A stretch of 64,000 nucleotides of DNA from Humulus lupulus. Lineage: Eukaryota > Streptophyta > Magnoliopsida > Rosales > Cannabaceae. A model generated the notes under the pieces. It was not told where the DNA came from and searched no databases. It saw only the letters and a list, made by a program, of their open reading frames with translations. Shown here one piece after another: positions 48,413-60,000 of the stretch. Where the stretch lies: positions 139,602,297 to 139,666,296 of the forward strand of contig NC_084793.1 of the NCBI RefSeq assembly GCF_963169125.1. Direction: 5' to 3'. Position numbers and translations under genes: made by a program. Every line of letters begins with the position of its first letter. The first letter of the stretch is position 1.

Positions 48413-49846
48413 TGTTGATAGTGAGAACTCGTCAACCAAGTTAGATCGGGAAACTTACGAGCTTAAGAGTAAACAGAGAGTGGTAAAAATTGTAGAAGAA
48501 CTTAGGATGGCTATATGGACTTAGAATCAAGTTGTAGAGTGAAGATGGGGAGAATATTTGTATTACTCAATAATATCTGATTACAATGTCCAAATTTCTG
48601 ACCCCTTTGCTGGAGGGGTGAAGATTTATTTATAGCAGAGCTCTATTGGCTCCTGATACATTGTGGTCCTGGGGGACAAAATTATACATAAGTACATTGT
48701 CAGGGCAGTGGCACCAGACGTAGTGGTGCAGGAGGCTGTGATGTCGGTCTTGGTATATGGTCAGAGGTGTGCAAGTAGTGGCTCCATTCTTTGTACTAAT
48801 TTGTACAACCACTACATGTATGATACGAATATCTGAGTCATGCCTCTATCCTTAACATGGTCATACATCTCGTGCTTGTACGTTCACCCTGTACTTTATG
48901 GTTGTTCTTATATGTCCAAGATACACCATTTCTCAAAGTTTCATTATCTTTGGTTAAGTGTTGAATGACTTATGGATTCTTCAGCGGGGTAGCCTGGGTC
49001 TCCTTGATGCATAGAGGGGTGTCGGGCCTTGCATAGCTAGAGTCTCGTCCATAATTGTGTCTTCTCTCCTCTACGTGAGTCCAGTAGCTCCTCGATGATA
49101 TCCAGGCACGAGGCCCACCGTCCCTCAGCGGCATCCAGGCACGGATGCCTTGCAAGCCTGGCCTCGCATAGTGAGGTCCTCAATGAAGGGCGCCTTGCAA
49201 CTAAGCATGAGGCCCCTTGTCCTTTAGCAGCATCCAAGCGCAGATGCCTGGCAAGCGACATGGTCGAAGTGCACGAGGTGGGGGTGCCTCGCAAGATGGG
49301 CATACGAATCATGCACATGAGGCCTTCGCGACAAAACATCGTAAGACATGTATGAGGCAGGCAGTTAGTGAGATGGATGTACGAGGCGGGGGCGCCTCGC
49401 GAGATGGGCATGCAGAATTGAGGCCCTTGTGACACAGCCTCGCAAGACATGCATGAGGAAAAGGGCGCCTCGCGAGATGGATGTGTGAGGTAGGCACCTC
49501 ACGAGATGGGCATGCAGAATTGAGGCCCTCGCGACACATCCTCACGAGACATGCGCAAGGGAGGGGGTGCCTTGCGAGATGGATGCGCGAGGTAGGCGCC
49601 TCACGAGATGGGCATACGGATCAAGCCTTTGAGACCCTCACGACACGGCCTCTCACCTTGCCCTCGTGATGCGACTGGGCCCTTGCGACATCACCCTTGA
49701 GGGCCTCGTGACATGGGAGTGTTTCTTAGATTATGTACTTGTGAGACCCATAGGCGCGACCCCGATGGAATGACTAAGTGACCCTTAGTCATTTATTTCA
49801 ATAAGGGACCAGAATTTTTTTCCTTGGCGGATTTTTGGCATTCACA
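48413..49846 (-). mobile_element. Solo LTR with GC-rich tandem repeats, TSD CATAT
   Basis: A 1.4-kb unit with TG...CA ends (TGTTGATAGTG at 48413; GGCATTCACA at 49846) and exact CATAT duplications (48408-48412, 49847-49851). A minus-strand TATA box (CTATAAATAAA near 48626) indicates the minus orientation. The U3 part holds four tandem units of 102-115 bases at 49259-49680. It is not homologous by eye to the other LTRs. ORFs at 48970-49669 on both strands come from the GC-rich repeats and are not genes. Confidence 0.85.
49259..49680. repeat. Four GC-rich tandem units of 102-115 bases
   Basis: Units begin near 49259, 49374, 49478 and 49580. Each carries a GATGG start, a GAGGCxGGxGCGCCTC-type palindrome, GCGAGATGGGCATGC and GACATGC blocks. 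Stop-free frames on both strands are a by-product of the base composition. Confidence 0.8.
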
Positions 49847-50349
49847 CATATCATGAGCCCAACCCACATAGTGTTGGTAAGCCATGATAGGAATTTATTT
49901 ACATTTTATTTTTAATTAATTTAATTAAGAAAATAAGCCCATGGATGTTTCTATAAATAGAATGTTATAGCTAGGGTTTTCATAAATTAGTTTTTAGTAA
50001 GTGCTCAATTAAAGAAATCCCTAGATTACACTATTCTAGCCACTCTCTCTTCTTCTCTTCTATATCTCTATCTCATGTGATGAGACAATTTCCCACACCA
50101 CTTAGGCTTGATCAAAGATTGGCGAGAAATATTTTGGTTGCGTTCGTGTTTAAGCTCTTGGCAATTCCCAGCAATAAGAAAATGACAAAAGATTAGAGAA
50201 ATTAAAGGGTGGAGTCTTATTAGTTCTGTCACACATAAGTAAGTAATTTATTTTATTTGTATGTTTATTGCTTAATTTCAATAGATACATGTTCTAGGAT
50301 TTCTATTTATGTTTGATTAAATTAGAAATCACATGATAATAATCAAGAT

Positions 50350-52760
50350 CTTGTATATGTGTTTTCCAATATTAATTTCAATGCTTAGGTTCTTCCTGAT
50401 TTTCAATACTCGAGTTGAGTCATTTTCATTGCTTGGTATTTCCACTAAGTCTTCAACAGGTCTGGTGGGAGGCTGCTCATCCAATGTTCTTGGATCCAAC
50501 GTGTCTTCTAAGGGTCTAGTAGGACGATGCTCATCAGGTACTATTAGTGCGAGTTTATCTTCCTGAGTTCTTGATGTACTTCGCCATGCCCAATAACCAT
50601 TGCTTGTTGTATTTTGCCTCCTTTATTTACAATTTTAAGTGATTTGTTGTAACAATCACTTACATCCTGTTGTGAACCTCTTACAGAACCAATACCATTC
50701 GGGGTTGGAAACTTCATTGTAAAATGATATATTGAGGTGATTGCTCATAATATGGCTTCAAGGAGTGGCGACCAAGCACCATATTAAAAGTTGTAGGGGC
50801 ATCTACAACAAAGAATTCCATCATGATAGTAGATTGTGGGCTTTCTCCTATTTTGATTGGGAGAGTTATTGACCCTCGAGGTATAATGAAGTCTCTAGTA
50901 AAACCATATAATTGTGTAGTAGTTGGATTTAGGTTCGATCAGGCAATCCCATTTTTTGAAATGTTGAAGCATATAGAATGTTGAAGCACTTCCATTATCA
51001 ACAAGGAATCAATGCACTGTGTTATTACATATGTTGGAAAAAGTCACTATAGCGTTTGTATGAGGGTGGCGTGCCCATCAAGCATCTTCTTTAGTAAAAG
51101 TTATGGGGTCTATTTATCCCTTAAAGAGTTCTGGAGGTCGTTTCTCTAAATGATAGACATTTGTGAGTGGATTCTGACGAGCTTCCTTGGAATACTAGTC
51201 CTGGACTCGCTTAGACTCTCCTCCAATGTGAGGGCCACCATATATCATGTGAATTACTCTAGCTACCTTCCCTTCAGTGTTTGTATCAACATTGGTGGCT
51301 TCCTTTGTATTAAGTGCTTGTCCTTTATTGATAAATTCCTTCAGATACCCTCGACGAATCAGGTCTTCAACTACGTTCTTTAGAGCATAACACTTGTTAG
51401 TGTATACTGGCAGTACTTTTGTGGATCCCACTTTACTCTGTCTCCTCTCATAGGGGTGGTTTACTGCAAAGAGTCAGGTTTTCTAAGACTGAGTAAATAT
51501 GCTCTATTGGTGAAATCAAAGCAATAAAATTTGTGTATTGAGGAAGTGGGGCAGGATTTTTCTTTGATTCTTCTACTCATTGCTTCTTAGGGCTATGAGG
51601 CCAAGTTTCTTCATTCTTCCTCTTATTATCTCCACTGCTTTCGTTGTTTCTAGGTGGAAAGACATTTGGCTTCACATCTGTGGTTCCCAACGCAACAACT
51701 GAGCTTTCTATTTGATGCTATTTCTTTGCCATTTTGTAAAAATGACAAAGGGTCTTGTATTCTTCTCCCTGCAACTTTCCAGATGTCTGATTGAGGAAGA
51801 ACTCCTCCAAAAATCAAAGCACAAAGTGACTCTTCTGAGGCATATGTGACTTTCTCGTGCTTGGGAGAATCGGTCCAGGTAAGATGTCAGTGACTCTCCT
51901 TGTCTCTGCCTGATGTTGCCCATGTGACTTATCGGAACAAAGAATTCCCTTGTAGCTTGATATTGTCTGAGAAACATGGATGTGAATTCCCCATGAGTTT
52001 ATGGATCCAGGTGGGAATTGCCTAAACAATCTTTTTGTAGCTCCAACAAGTGTAACGGAAAAGCATCGATATTTGGCGAAATCATCTACTCTTTGCAAGT
52101 CCATCAAATCGTTAAAAATATCAAGATTCTTCTAAGGGTTAGTTTTCCCTTCATATGAGTCAGCGTGTGGAATTTTTAAGTGTGAATGGAGGTCTGCTTT
52201 CCTTATTGTATGACCAAAAGGTGAGTTCTTATAGCTCACAACTAGTTCATCTTCCTTTGTTGCGAGCTTATCCAAAGCTCTTCTTAGGTCCTCTAGTGGT
52301 ATCTCATTTTGGTTAACTCGTAGTGCTTGCTCTGGAGAACCTCTTTTCTTATTCACGTGATCTCTCAAGTCACCTTTTTGTGCGGCAGGTGGGGCGCCAT
52401 GCTTTTCGATTTTGTCAAAATCATTTTTGTTCTTTTCTTTACGTGCATGTGGGTCATCATTTTTAGCCCGACAAGTACTGTAGGACTTCTCCTGTTGGCG
52501 GTTGTCATGGGATTTTCTAGGTTTACAGTTGTTGTGAAACTTTCCAGGTTCACGGTTGGCATGAGGTTTTCGAGCATCTCGTTGTCGTGTGCTAGTTTTT
52601 GAACTACCTGCCTTCTTACCTACAGGACATTCATCTTGATCCTTCTCAAGCGGAACTTCTTTTTGTCGATTTCCTCCTATTTGTGCTCTTTGCGGACCTT
52701 GCTTACTAACTGCGTCTAGATGTTGCATAATTGTATCGAGAGTTTAATTCATCACTCCTA
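50350..52760 (-). pseudogene. Gag-protease fragment of a Tat-type gypsy element
   Basis: The minus strand starts at 52728 (MQHLDAVSKQ) with a long Lys/Arg/Asn-rich region, then the gag core (LMDLQRVDDFAKYRCF; FPPGSINSW; LRQYQATREFF...GESLTSYLDRFSQ; 52100-51800). Next come the pre-protease motif IRRGYLKEFI and IYGGPHIGGES (51330-51230). A decayed protease follows (FLVDNGSAS near 50990; NPEWYWF near 50690), and the first RT-approach segment (STRVLKIRKNLSIEI near 50390). RT and everything after it are missing. Frameshifts are present near 52125, 51900 and 51190. Plus-strand ORFs here are shadows. Confidence 0.8.
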
Positions 52761-52988
52761 TATTGAGGTTTTTCAGCATTGGATTGAATCGTACCTCAGT
52801 GACTGACACTTCAGTTGTAGCTTTTGTTGCACCTCTGTACTTCCAATACTTCTAGCAAGAGTTGTATGGGTACGGCGAGCGAAATTGCGACCTTTCGGTG
52901 GCATGATTCATGTGGTTGCTAACCAATTCTTGAGAATAAGAACAGGTTTAGTATTCTTCTAAGGTCTTGCTCTTAAAAATAGGAACAA

Positions 52989-53010
52989 GGGCCATCCTTC
53001 TAGTGCCAAT
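52989..53010 (-). promoter_or_regulatory. Primer-binding site region of the Tat-type fragment
   Basis: On the minus strand TTGGCACTAGAAGGATGG directly follows the LTR end (GTCAACA). It is not the initiator-Met type used by the other elements. I could not name the priming tRNA. Confidence 0.45.
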
Positions 53011-53298
53011 TGTTGACGTTTGAAATTGCAATTAGAGGTGCACAAACTTCTAGAAGAAGACTTATGCTAGAAAAATTAATCAAAGTAAAAATTTGTGAAA
53101 AATAAATCAAGAACACAGAGAATTTATTATGGTTCGGCCATAATCTCGAGCCTATATCCACTGTTTTCACTATAGAGAAAATTGATTACAAATTAATAGA
53201 GTTTGTTCTTTCGAGAATTAGAATTCCAGTCCCCTTTACAAATGCACTTCAACTCTATATATAGTGAAGTGTAGGGGTAGACTTGGTAATTCGGGACA
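53011..53298 (-). repeat. Short 5' LTR of the Tat-type fragment
   Basis: The plus strand reads TGTTGACGTTTG...TCGGGACA, so the minus-strand LTR would be TGTCCCGAATTACC...ACGTCAACA (288 bases, TG...CA ends). A TATA box (CTATATATAG, 53254-53264) lies on the minus strand. There is no second copy to confirm the ends. Confidence 0.5.
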
Positions 53299-53312
53299 TG
53301 AGATATTATTAA

Positions 53313-53647
53313 TAGGGTTTATACCTTTTTGGACCCTGTGTTTTGGCAAATTACTTTTTTGACCCTATGTTTTTAAAAATGATTCAAATAGATCCCTAAA
53401 CTTGATTTTAGTCAAAGTTTTGTCAACTAAAATCACAAATAATTCACCAAACTAACAATTCAGAACAAAAATAAAATTATTCTGCTTGAAATCTATGTTG
53501 TTATATTCAATTTTTTCTTCATCAAAATTGAGTTTATGTGTATTTGAACCATTTTACAAAATATAGGGTCCAAAAATAAATTTTTTAAAACATAAGGTCC
53601 AGACAGATAATCTGGAAAAACAGATGGTCCAAAAATATATAAACTCT
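53313..53647. mobile_element. MITE-like element with long imperfect inverted repeats
   Basis: The left end AGGGTTTATACC..TTTTTGGACCC..TGTTTTG and the reverse complement of the right end (AGAGTTTATATATTTTTGGACC..CTGTTTTTCC) pair over about 60 bases, with a second GGACCC/GGGTCC pair inside. It is about 335 bases, non-coding and AT-rich, which fits a miniature inverted-repeat element. No clean target duplication was found. Confidence 0.6.
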
Positions 53648-54052
53648 TATAAATACCTTCTCATTTGTTACAACATAATAATAATTTTATTTCAAATATA
53701 AACTTATTTAAATTTATCTTACAAAAATATTAATAATGTAATACATAGAATATTGTAGAAGAATCTTGGTGACTCATCATGTCACATGTGTAAATGTAAT
53801 TTTTATCAAGAGCTACAGCAGCTAGCGATGGAAACTTCCCATATCTTATTATATTCATAATGTATTGACAAATATAAAAAAAAAAGTAACTTTGAAATTG
53901 AATACTCTAATCACAAATTTTTGTTAATCCTTATTTATAGACACACGAAATATATTCTAAATCACTCCTTTGACGAATTGACTCTACAAATCATCATACT
54001 AGAACACAACTCATATTAGACAAAATAGTACAAATTGATACTTCAACTGCTC
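53648..54052. other. Downstream region of the LACS gene, no other gene
   Basis: AT-rich sequence that contains the 3' untranslated region of the minus-strand LACS gene. No clear polyadenylation hexamer stood out, and I see no further coding sequence. Confidence 0.5.
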
Positions 54053-57000
54053 TCATACCCTTGCTTCTTTTGCTTCACTGTACAATTTATCAACATGGTC
54101 CTGCAGAAAATTTTATAGGACTTAATTAATAATGAAAACAATAAAGTTCAACATTCACTATTTTGAGAACATGTTAAAGGCAACTGACTGAAACTCTGAA
54201 AGAGACTGTCATACCTTGTAATATTTAAGCAATTGGGGCCTCTTTAGTTTGAAAGTTGGAGTTATAAGATCTCTCTCCATGTCAAATGGATTAGGTTCCA
54301 AGTAAACTGCTTTCAACATCTCAAAACCTCGAAGCTGTAGTAAAGAATGTCTTTTTCAGTTACATGAATAAGGATAACACAGAAGTTATCACCGTGGAAA
54401 TGGAAGACCATTTTCAACGTACCTGGTGTTTCTTTGCAGTGCTGTTGAGCTCATCCAAAATGTATTTACTTGCCTTCGGGTTTTCACACAGCGATTTGAA
54501 ATCATCAGTCAAATTACGGTTTGCTGCCCAGTTCTCCAGAGCCAGTCTCTCAGGGACAACCACAGCCACAAGGAATGACTCAAAGCTGTTCCCATAGACC
54601 CAAATCTATACAAAAACCACAAACATAATAAATAGAATTGAATTCATCTATGCTGCCGAAAATTCATGCTATAAAGAAATATACCGAAGCTATGAGAGGG
54701 CATTGTAAGTATATTCCCTCAATGTTCTCAACAGGAACATATTCCCCTTGAGACAGCTTAAATATGTTCTTCTTCCTGTCTATGATTTTCATTGCTCCAT
54801 TTGGTTGCCATTCACCAATGTCACCTGCCATTTCAAAATCAAGTAATCGATCCTTTCTCTCTCTTTTTGCTTCTTTTGTTTAACTTAAGAGAAATTATGA
54901 GAATCAATTGTGCATTTCCCCATTTAGGCGTGGCATTTCTTGTTGGTATATACTTAAATTATGAACTGATTGCCTATGCAACATATTTTTTTCTTCCTCA
55001 GTGGTGTGAATCACTTTTGGCAACATAGTTTGAATGTTTTCTTCTTTTTGGAGTTGTTGATAAGAACAATGGTTCCAAAAACAGTCATATTTTTAATAAA
55101 ATGCTGATGTTTATATCTCAAAAAATATGCATGATGAAGCTTAAATTGAATCATTTTGTAAGGTCTTACCTGTGTGAAACCAGCCATCAACAAGGACATC
55201 TTTAGTTAGATCTTCTCTCTTGTGGTAACCAGAAAACAAGGTTGTTCCTCGCAAACAAATCTCGCCACGAGGCTTGTCAGAAAGTGCGTCATATCCCATC
55301 TCTGGCACTGATTCAAGCCTTGCTTCAATAGTTGTCATGGGAACTCCAACGGTTCCAATCATAGGGAAAATGTTGGCAATGGATGTAAGACACCCACCAC
55401 AGCTTTCAGTAAGCCCTTACATGAAAAAAAAAAACACCAAAATATGGTAAGTTGATGGCAGTACTCTATGAAGGAAAGAAGGACAAATTTTTAAATTTGT
55501 TATCATTAGAGTTAATTGTGTTGGACGCCACAACACATGAAAACGTAATTACTTTATTGATACAAAAGTAATTACACCAAGACTTGATTACAATTCTTGA
55601 CCACACACACTAAACACTCTAACTTACACTCTTTGGAACACTTTTAGATGCACTTTTTGTGTACTCACTCTTTGACACCCTTCCAAGGGACCTAAGGTCC
55701 CTATTTATACTACTCAACTTTAATATGCTAGAGAACTCTAGAAACTACTTGATAGTGGGCTTGACCCAAAGACTAGAAAAATCTAGCAAATCACCTTTCT
55801 TCTAAACACTACAAACTTCTAGAATGTTCTATGACTTTTATGAAACTTAATTATATAATTCTATAGTATTAGTAATGATAGAAATTTCTAGAACAGTCTA
55901 GAAGCTTAGAGGTGGTGGTGACTTTTCAATACTCCCCCTCAACACCGACTCTTCATATTGAGATGTTCTTTGAGCTTTTGAAATCTTGTTGTGTTGAGTC
56001 CTTTAGTAAATAAGTCTGCTATCTGGTCTTCACTCTTTATTTGGTGCATCTCTAACTCTTCTCATAGAACTTTCTCTCTGAGAAAATGGTAATGCACCTC
56101 CACATGTTTTGTTCGAGCATGAAACACAGGATTTTCTGCTAGATGAATAGCAGACTGATTATCACAATGAAGTGGCACTGCATAGTCTGTAAATTGATGT
56201 AGATCCTTCATTAGTTGCATCAACCATGTACTTTCCTGAGCTGCCATTGCTGCTGCTTTATATTCTGCTTCAGTGGTTGACAAGGACACCGTTGGTTGCC
56301 TTTTGCTACACCAAGATACGACTCCAGATCCAAGCATGAATACATATCCAGTTGTTGAGCGATGAGTATCGTGATCTCCAACATAATCAGCATCGCAATA
56401 TCCAACTATCTTAATCTCGTCACCTTTCTTATATAAGAGGCCATAGTTAATGGTATCTTTGACATACCTTAGCATTCGTCGCACTGCTTCCAAATGAGGC
56501 TTCTTCGGTTGTTGCATATATCGACTTGCTACTCCAACTGCATATGAAATATCTGGTCTAGTTAACGTAAGGTAGATTAAACTACCTACAAGTTGCCGAT
56601 ACATTGCTCCATCTTGCAAGTCCTTCCCTTCATGAGCACATAACTTGGCATTAGCTTCCATAGGTGTTGATATGGGCTTGCATTCGAGCATTCCAAACTT
56701 TTGCAACAATTCTTTAGCATACTTTTGCTGACAGAGAAATAAACCTTCCTCAGTTCGGTCGACTTCTAATCCAAGAAAGTGTTTCAATTCTCCAAGCTCC
56801 TTCATTTGAAAGCGAACTGACAAGTTCTCTTTTGTTTGACGAATCTCTGCTTCATCATCACCAGTAATGATGAGATCATCGACATATACTAGGACAACTG
56901 CGATCTTTGCATCCCTTACTTTGACGAATAAGCTTGAATCTGCATGCGCCATGGTATAACCGCTCTTTACTAAGAACTCAGCAATCTTGCCATACCATGC

Positions 57001-60000
57001 TCGTGGAGCTTGCTTCAATCCATAGAGCGCCTTTTTCAGTTTGCAGACATAGTCCGAATGAGCTCTATCTTCGAATCCTTTTGGTTGGACCATGTATATT
57101 TCTCGATCTAATTCTCCATGTAGAAAGGCATTCTTTACATCCATCTACCATAGCCTCCAGTCTTTACTAGCTGCAAGTGCTAGTAGAACCCGTACTGTTG
57201 TAATCTTAGCGACTGGGCTAAATGTCTCGTCATAATCTAGCCCATATTTTTGAGAGAATCCTCGAGCTACTAACCGAGCCTTGTATCTTTCAATTGAACA
57301 GTCAGGACGAGTTTTTACCTTATAGACCCATTTGCACGAAATGGGTTTTGCTTCCTTTGGCTTTGGCACCAGCTCCCAAGTCTGATTCTTCTTTAAAGCA
57401 GTTATCTCTTCTTTCATTGCTTCAAGCCACTTGGAGTTCTGGTATGCAACTTCATATGACTCCGGCTCTCTGAACTTCTCTTCTTCAGCTACAGCAGCAT
57501 TGGCGTATTTGGGATTTGGCTTCCGCGCTCTTGTTGATCTCCGAAGTTCTGGTTGGCCATTATTTGCATCATCTTCTGATCTTTGATGCACTCCTGTTTG
57601 CCATGGACTCTGTGTTGTGTCTTCGTTGTCTTCTTCACTTTGTTCTTCTTCATCTGTTTGGCCATTATTTGCATCATCTTCTGATCTTTGATGCACTCCT
57701 GTTTGCCATGGACTCTGTGTTGTGTCTTCGTTGTCTTCTTCACTTTGTTCTTCTTCATCTGTTTCTGGAGTTGAATGTAACTCAACAATTTGCTCCCCCA
57801 TCTTCTTCTGCAAATTGTCTTCTATTTCCTTAGAATCTGGTAACTCCTCCTTTTGCAGTGACCACCATGAAGAAGCTTCATCGAACACCACATTTCTCGA
57901 CGTATAGCATTTTCCTATTGTTGGGTCGCAACATTTCCACCCTTTTCTTTGGCTGTCATATCCAATGAAGATACACCGTATTGCCTTCTTATCAAATTTG
58001 CTACGTAGATGACTTGGCACAAACACGTAGCACACACAGCCAAACACTCGAAAGTGACTTACTGTAGGTTTACAGCCCCACAGTTTCTCAAAGGGTGAGA
58101 CGAACCCTAACTTTGCTTAAGGAAGTCTATTGATCACATGAGCTGCTGTTTTCATACCTTCTGCCCAAAATCTCCTTGGAACATTCTTTGAATGTAGCAT
58201 GCTTCGACATGTCTCTGCAAGATGGCGATTCTTCCTCTCCGCTACTCCATTCTGTTGTGGCGTATTTGCACATGTGAATTGATGGCGTATGCGGCGTTCT
58301 CGAAGATACTCAGAAAATTCATCTGAGGTATATTCGCCACCGTTGTCGGTTCGGAGGCATTGGATTTTCTTGCCGACTTCTCCTTCCACTATTTCTTTGA
58401 ATTCTTTAAATTTTGAAAAAGTTTCAGATTTTTCTTTCATAAAGAAAATCCACACATACCTTGAGAAGTCGTCAATGAATGTAACTATGTACTGCATGCC
58501 GCTGATTGATGATTGTTTGACTAGCCCGAATACATCAGAATGAACTAGCTCCAATGGTGCTTTGGCTTTGAACTTTGAATCTTCATACAGTAATTGATGC
58601 GCCTTACCGTATTGGCAGCCGACACATATGGTCTCTATTCTGACCTCGAGTTGAGGAAGACCCTTCAGCATAGACTTCTTCATCATTACCTTGAGTTTGT
58701 GATAGCTGACATGTCCTAGCCTTGCATGCCATAAATTTGTTGTTTCGTTCTTTCGAGTCTTGTCTACATAAGCCGATTCTGCTGACATTACATAGACAGA
58801 CTCTAAACGTTGTCCTCTCATCATCGGTGTTCCAGAGATTTCAAGATCTTGGTAGATCTTGACATCTTGAGGATCGAATACGACATGGTGGCCTGACGCC
58901 GTAAGTTGCGCTACTGACAATAAATTTTTCTTCATCCCAGGTACACGGTAGACATCCTGGAGTGAAACTTCTTTTGAGCTGAATCTCGGCGTGATTGTTG
59001 TTTTACCGATGTGAGTAATCGATAATCTTGAGTTGTTGGTTGTTACCACTACACGACCACCTTTATATTCTGTTATGTTCTGCTGCTTCTCTTCGTCTCC
59101 TATCATATGATTTGAACAGCCAGAGTCGACTATCCAATCATTATTGTGGTCGATCTTTCCTGGAACAGTAGCTGCTAGAGCTAATTCTTCTTCCTCCACA
59201 GCGAAAGATGCTTCTGCGTCCCATTCTTCATTGCTTGTCTTTTCTGCATTTGACGTGGCTGCATTACCTTCTGCAGTTTTCTTCTTGAACCAGCAACTTT
59301 TAGCCATGTGGCCATACTTTCCACAGTTGTAGCATTTCCCATCAAATTTATTGGTATTCATTGACTGGCCACGCCGGTTGTCTTTCTTTTGAGCTCCCCC
59401 TGTTTGGGAGCTTCCATGAAGACTATCCTTGTCATCATTTTTCTTAAAATTTTTGCTAGCAGTTGGTCGAGATCGACCTTTCTTATCACCGCTAAAGAGT
59501 GCTTCTTCGTCACTCTTTAATGAGATTCCAGATGTTTGCTTAGCTAACGCTTCTTGGTCAGCTAGTAAGTTTTCCAATCCAACAAGAGAAGGTTGGGTTG
59601 GCCAACCTTGTATTGCAACAATAAAAGTTCTAAATTCTGGCCTTAATCCATGAATAATAATTCTTCTAATTCTAGCATCTGACATGCCAGCAGCAGAGTC
59701 TAATGCAGAGATTTCGCGACAAAGAGATTTTACCTTGGTGAAGTATTGGTTGATTGTCATGTCGCGCTGCCTGATTGAGAGAAGCTCATTCTCCAAAAGC
59801 TGCAATCTCGTATCATTCTTCTTGGTGAACAGTGATGCGAAAGTATCCCACGCTTCCTTCGGTGTCTTCGCCGGCCTGATGTGCTCCAACATTTCATCTT
59901 CAACTGTGGTCTGAATCGCAAACATGGCTTTGCCCGCTTTAATCTTCCATTTCTTCAAAGCAGTTGCATCCTCTGGTTGTGTGACTTCATTGCCACCAAC

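Larger units (their letters stand above)
47119..50300 (+). repeat. 3' LTR of copia element 2, interrupted
   Basis: It starts TGCATGTCATGCCCTTCTAAAA and resembles the solo LTR at 28402 in layout and in scattered blocks (ATGGATCCATGGTCC near 48090 against TAGGTCCATGGTTCC near 29373). It is interrupted at 48413-49846 by another solo LTR and resumes at 49852 (CATGAGCCCAACCC). It then has a TATA box, CTATAAATAG at 49951-49960, and a CT-rich leader. The right end near 50300 is approximate. Confidence 0.6.

Noticed and set aside
49037..49545. Minus- and plus-strand ORFs of up to 137 residues
   Set aside because: Produced by GC-rich tandem repeats inside a solo LTR. Both strands are open, and no domain is recognisable.
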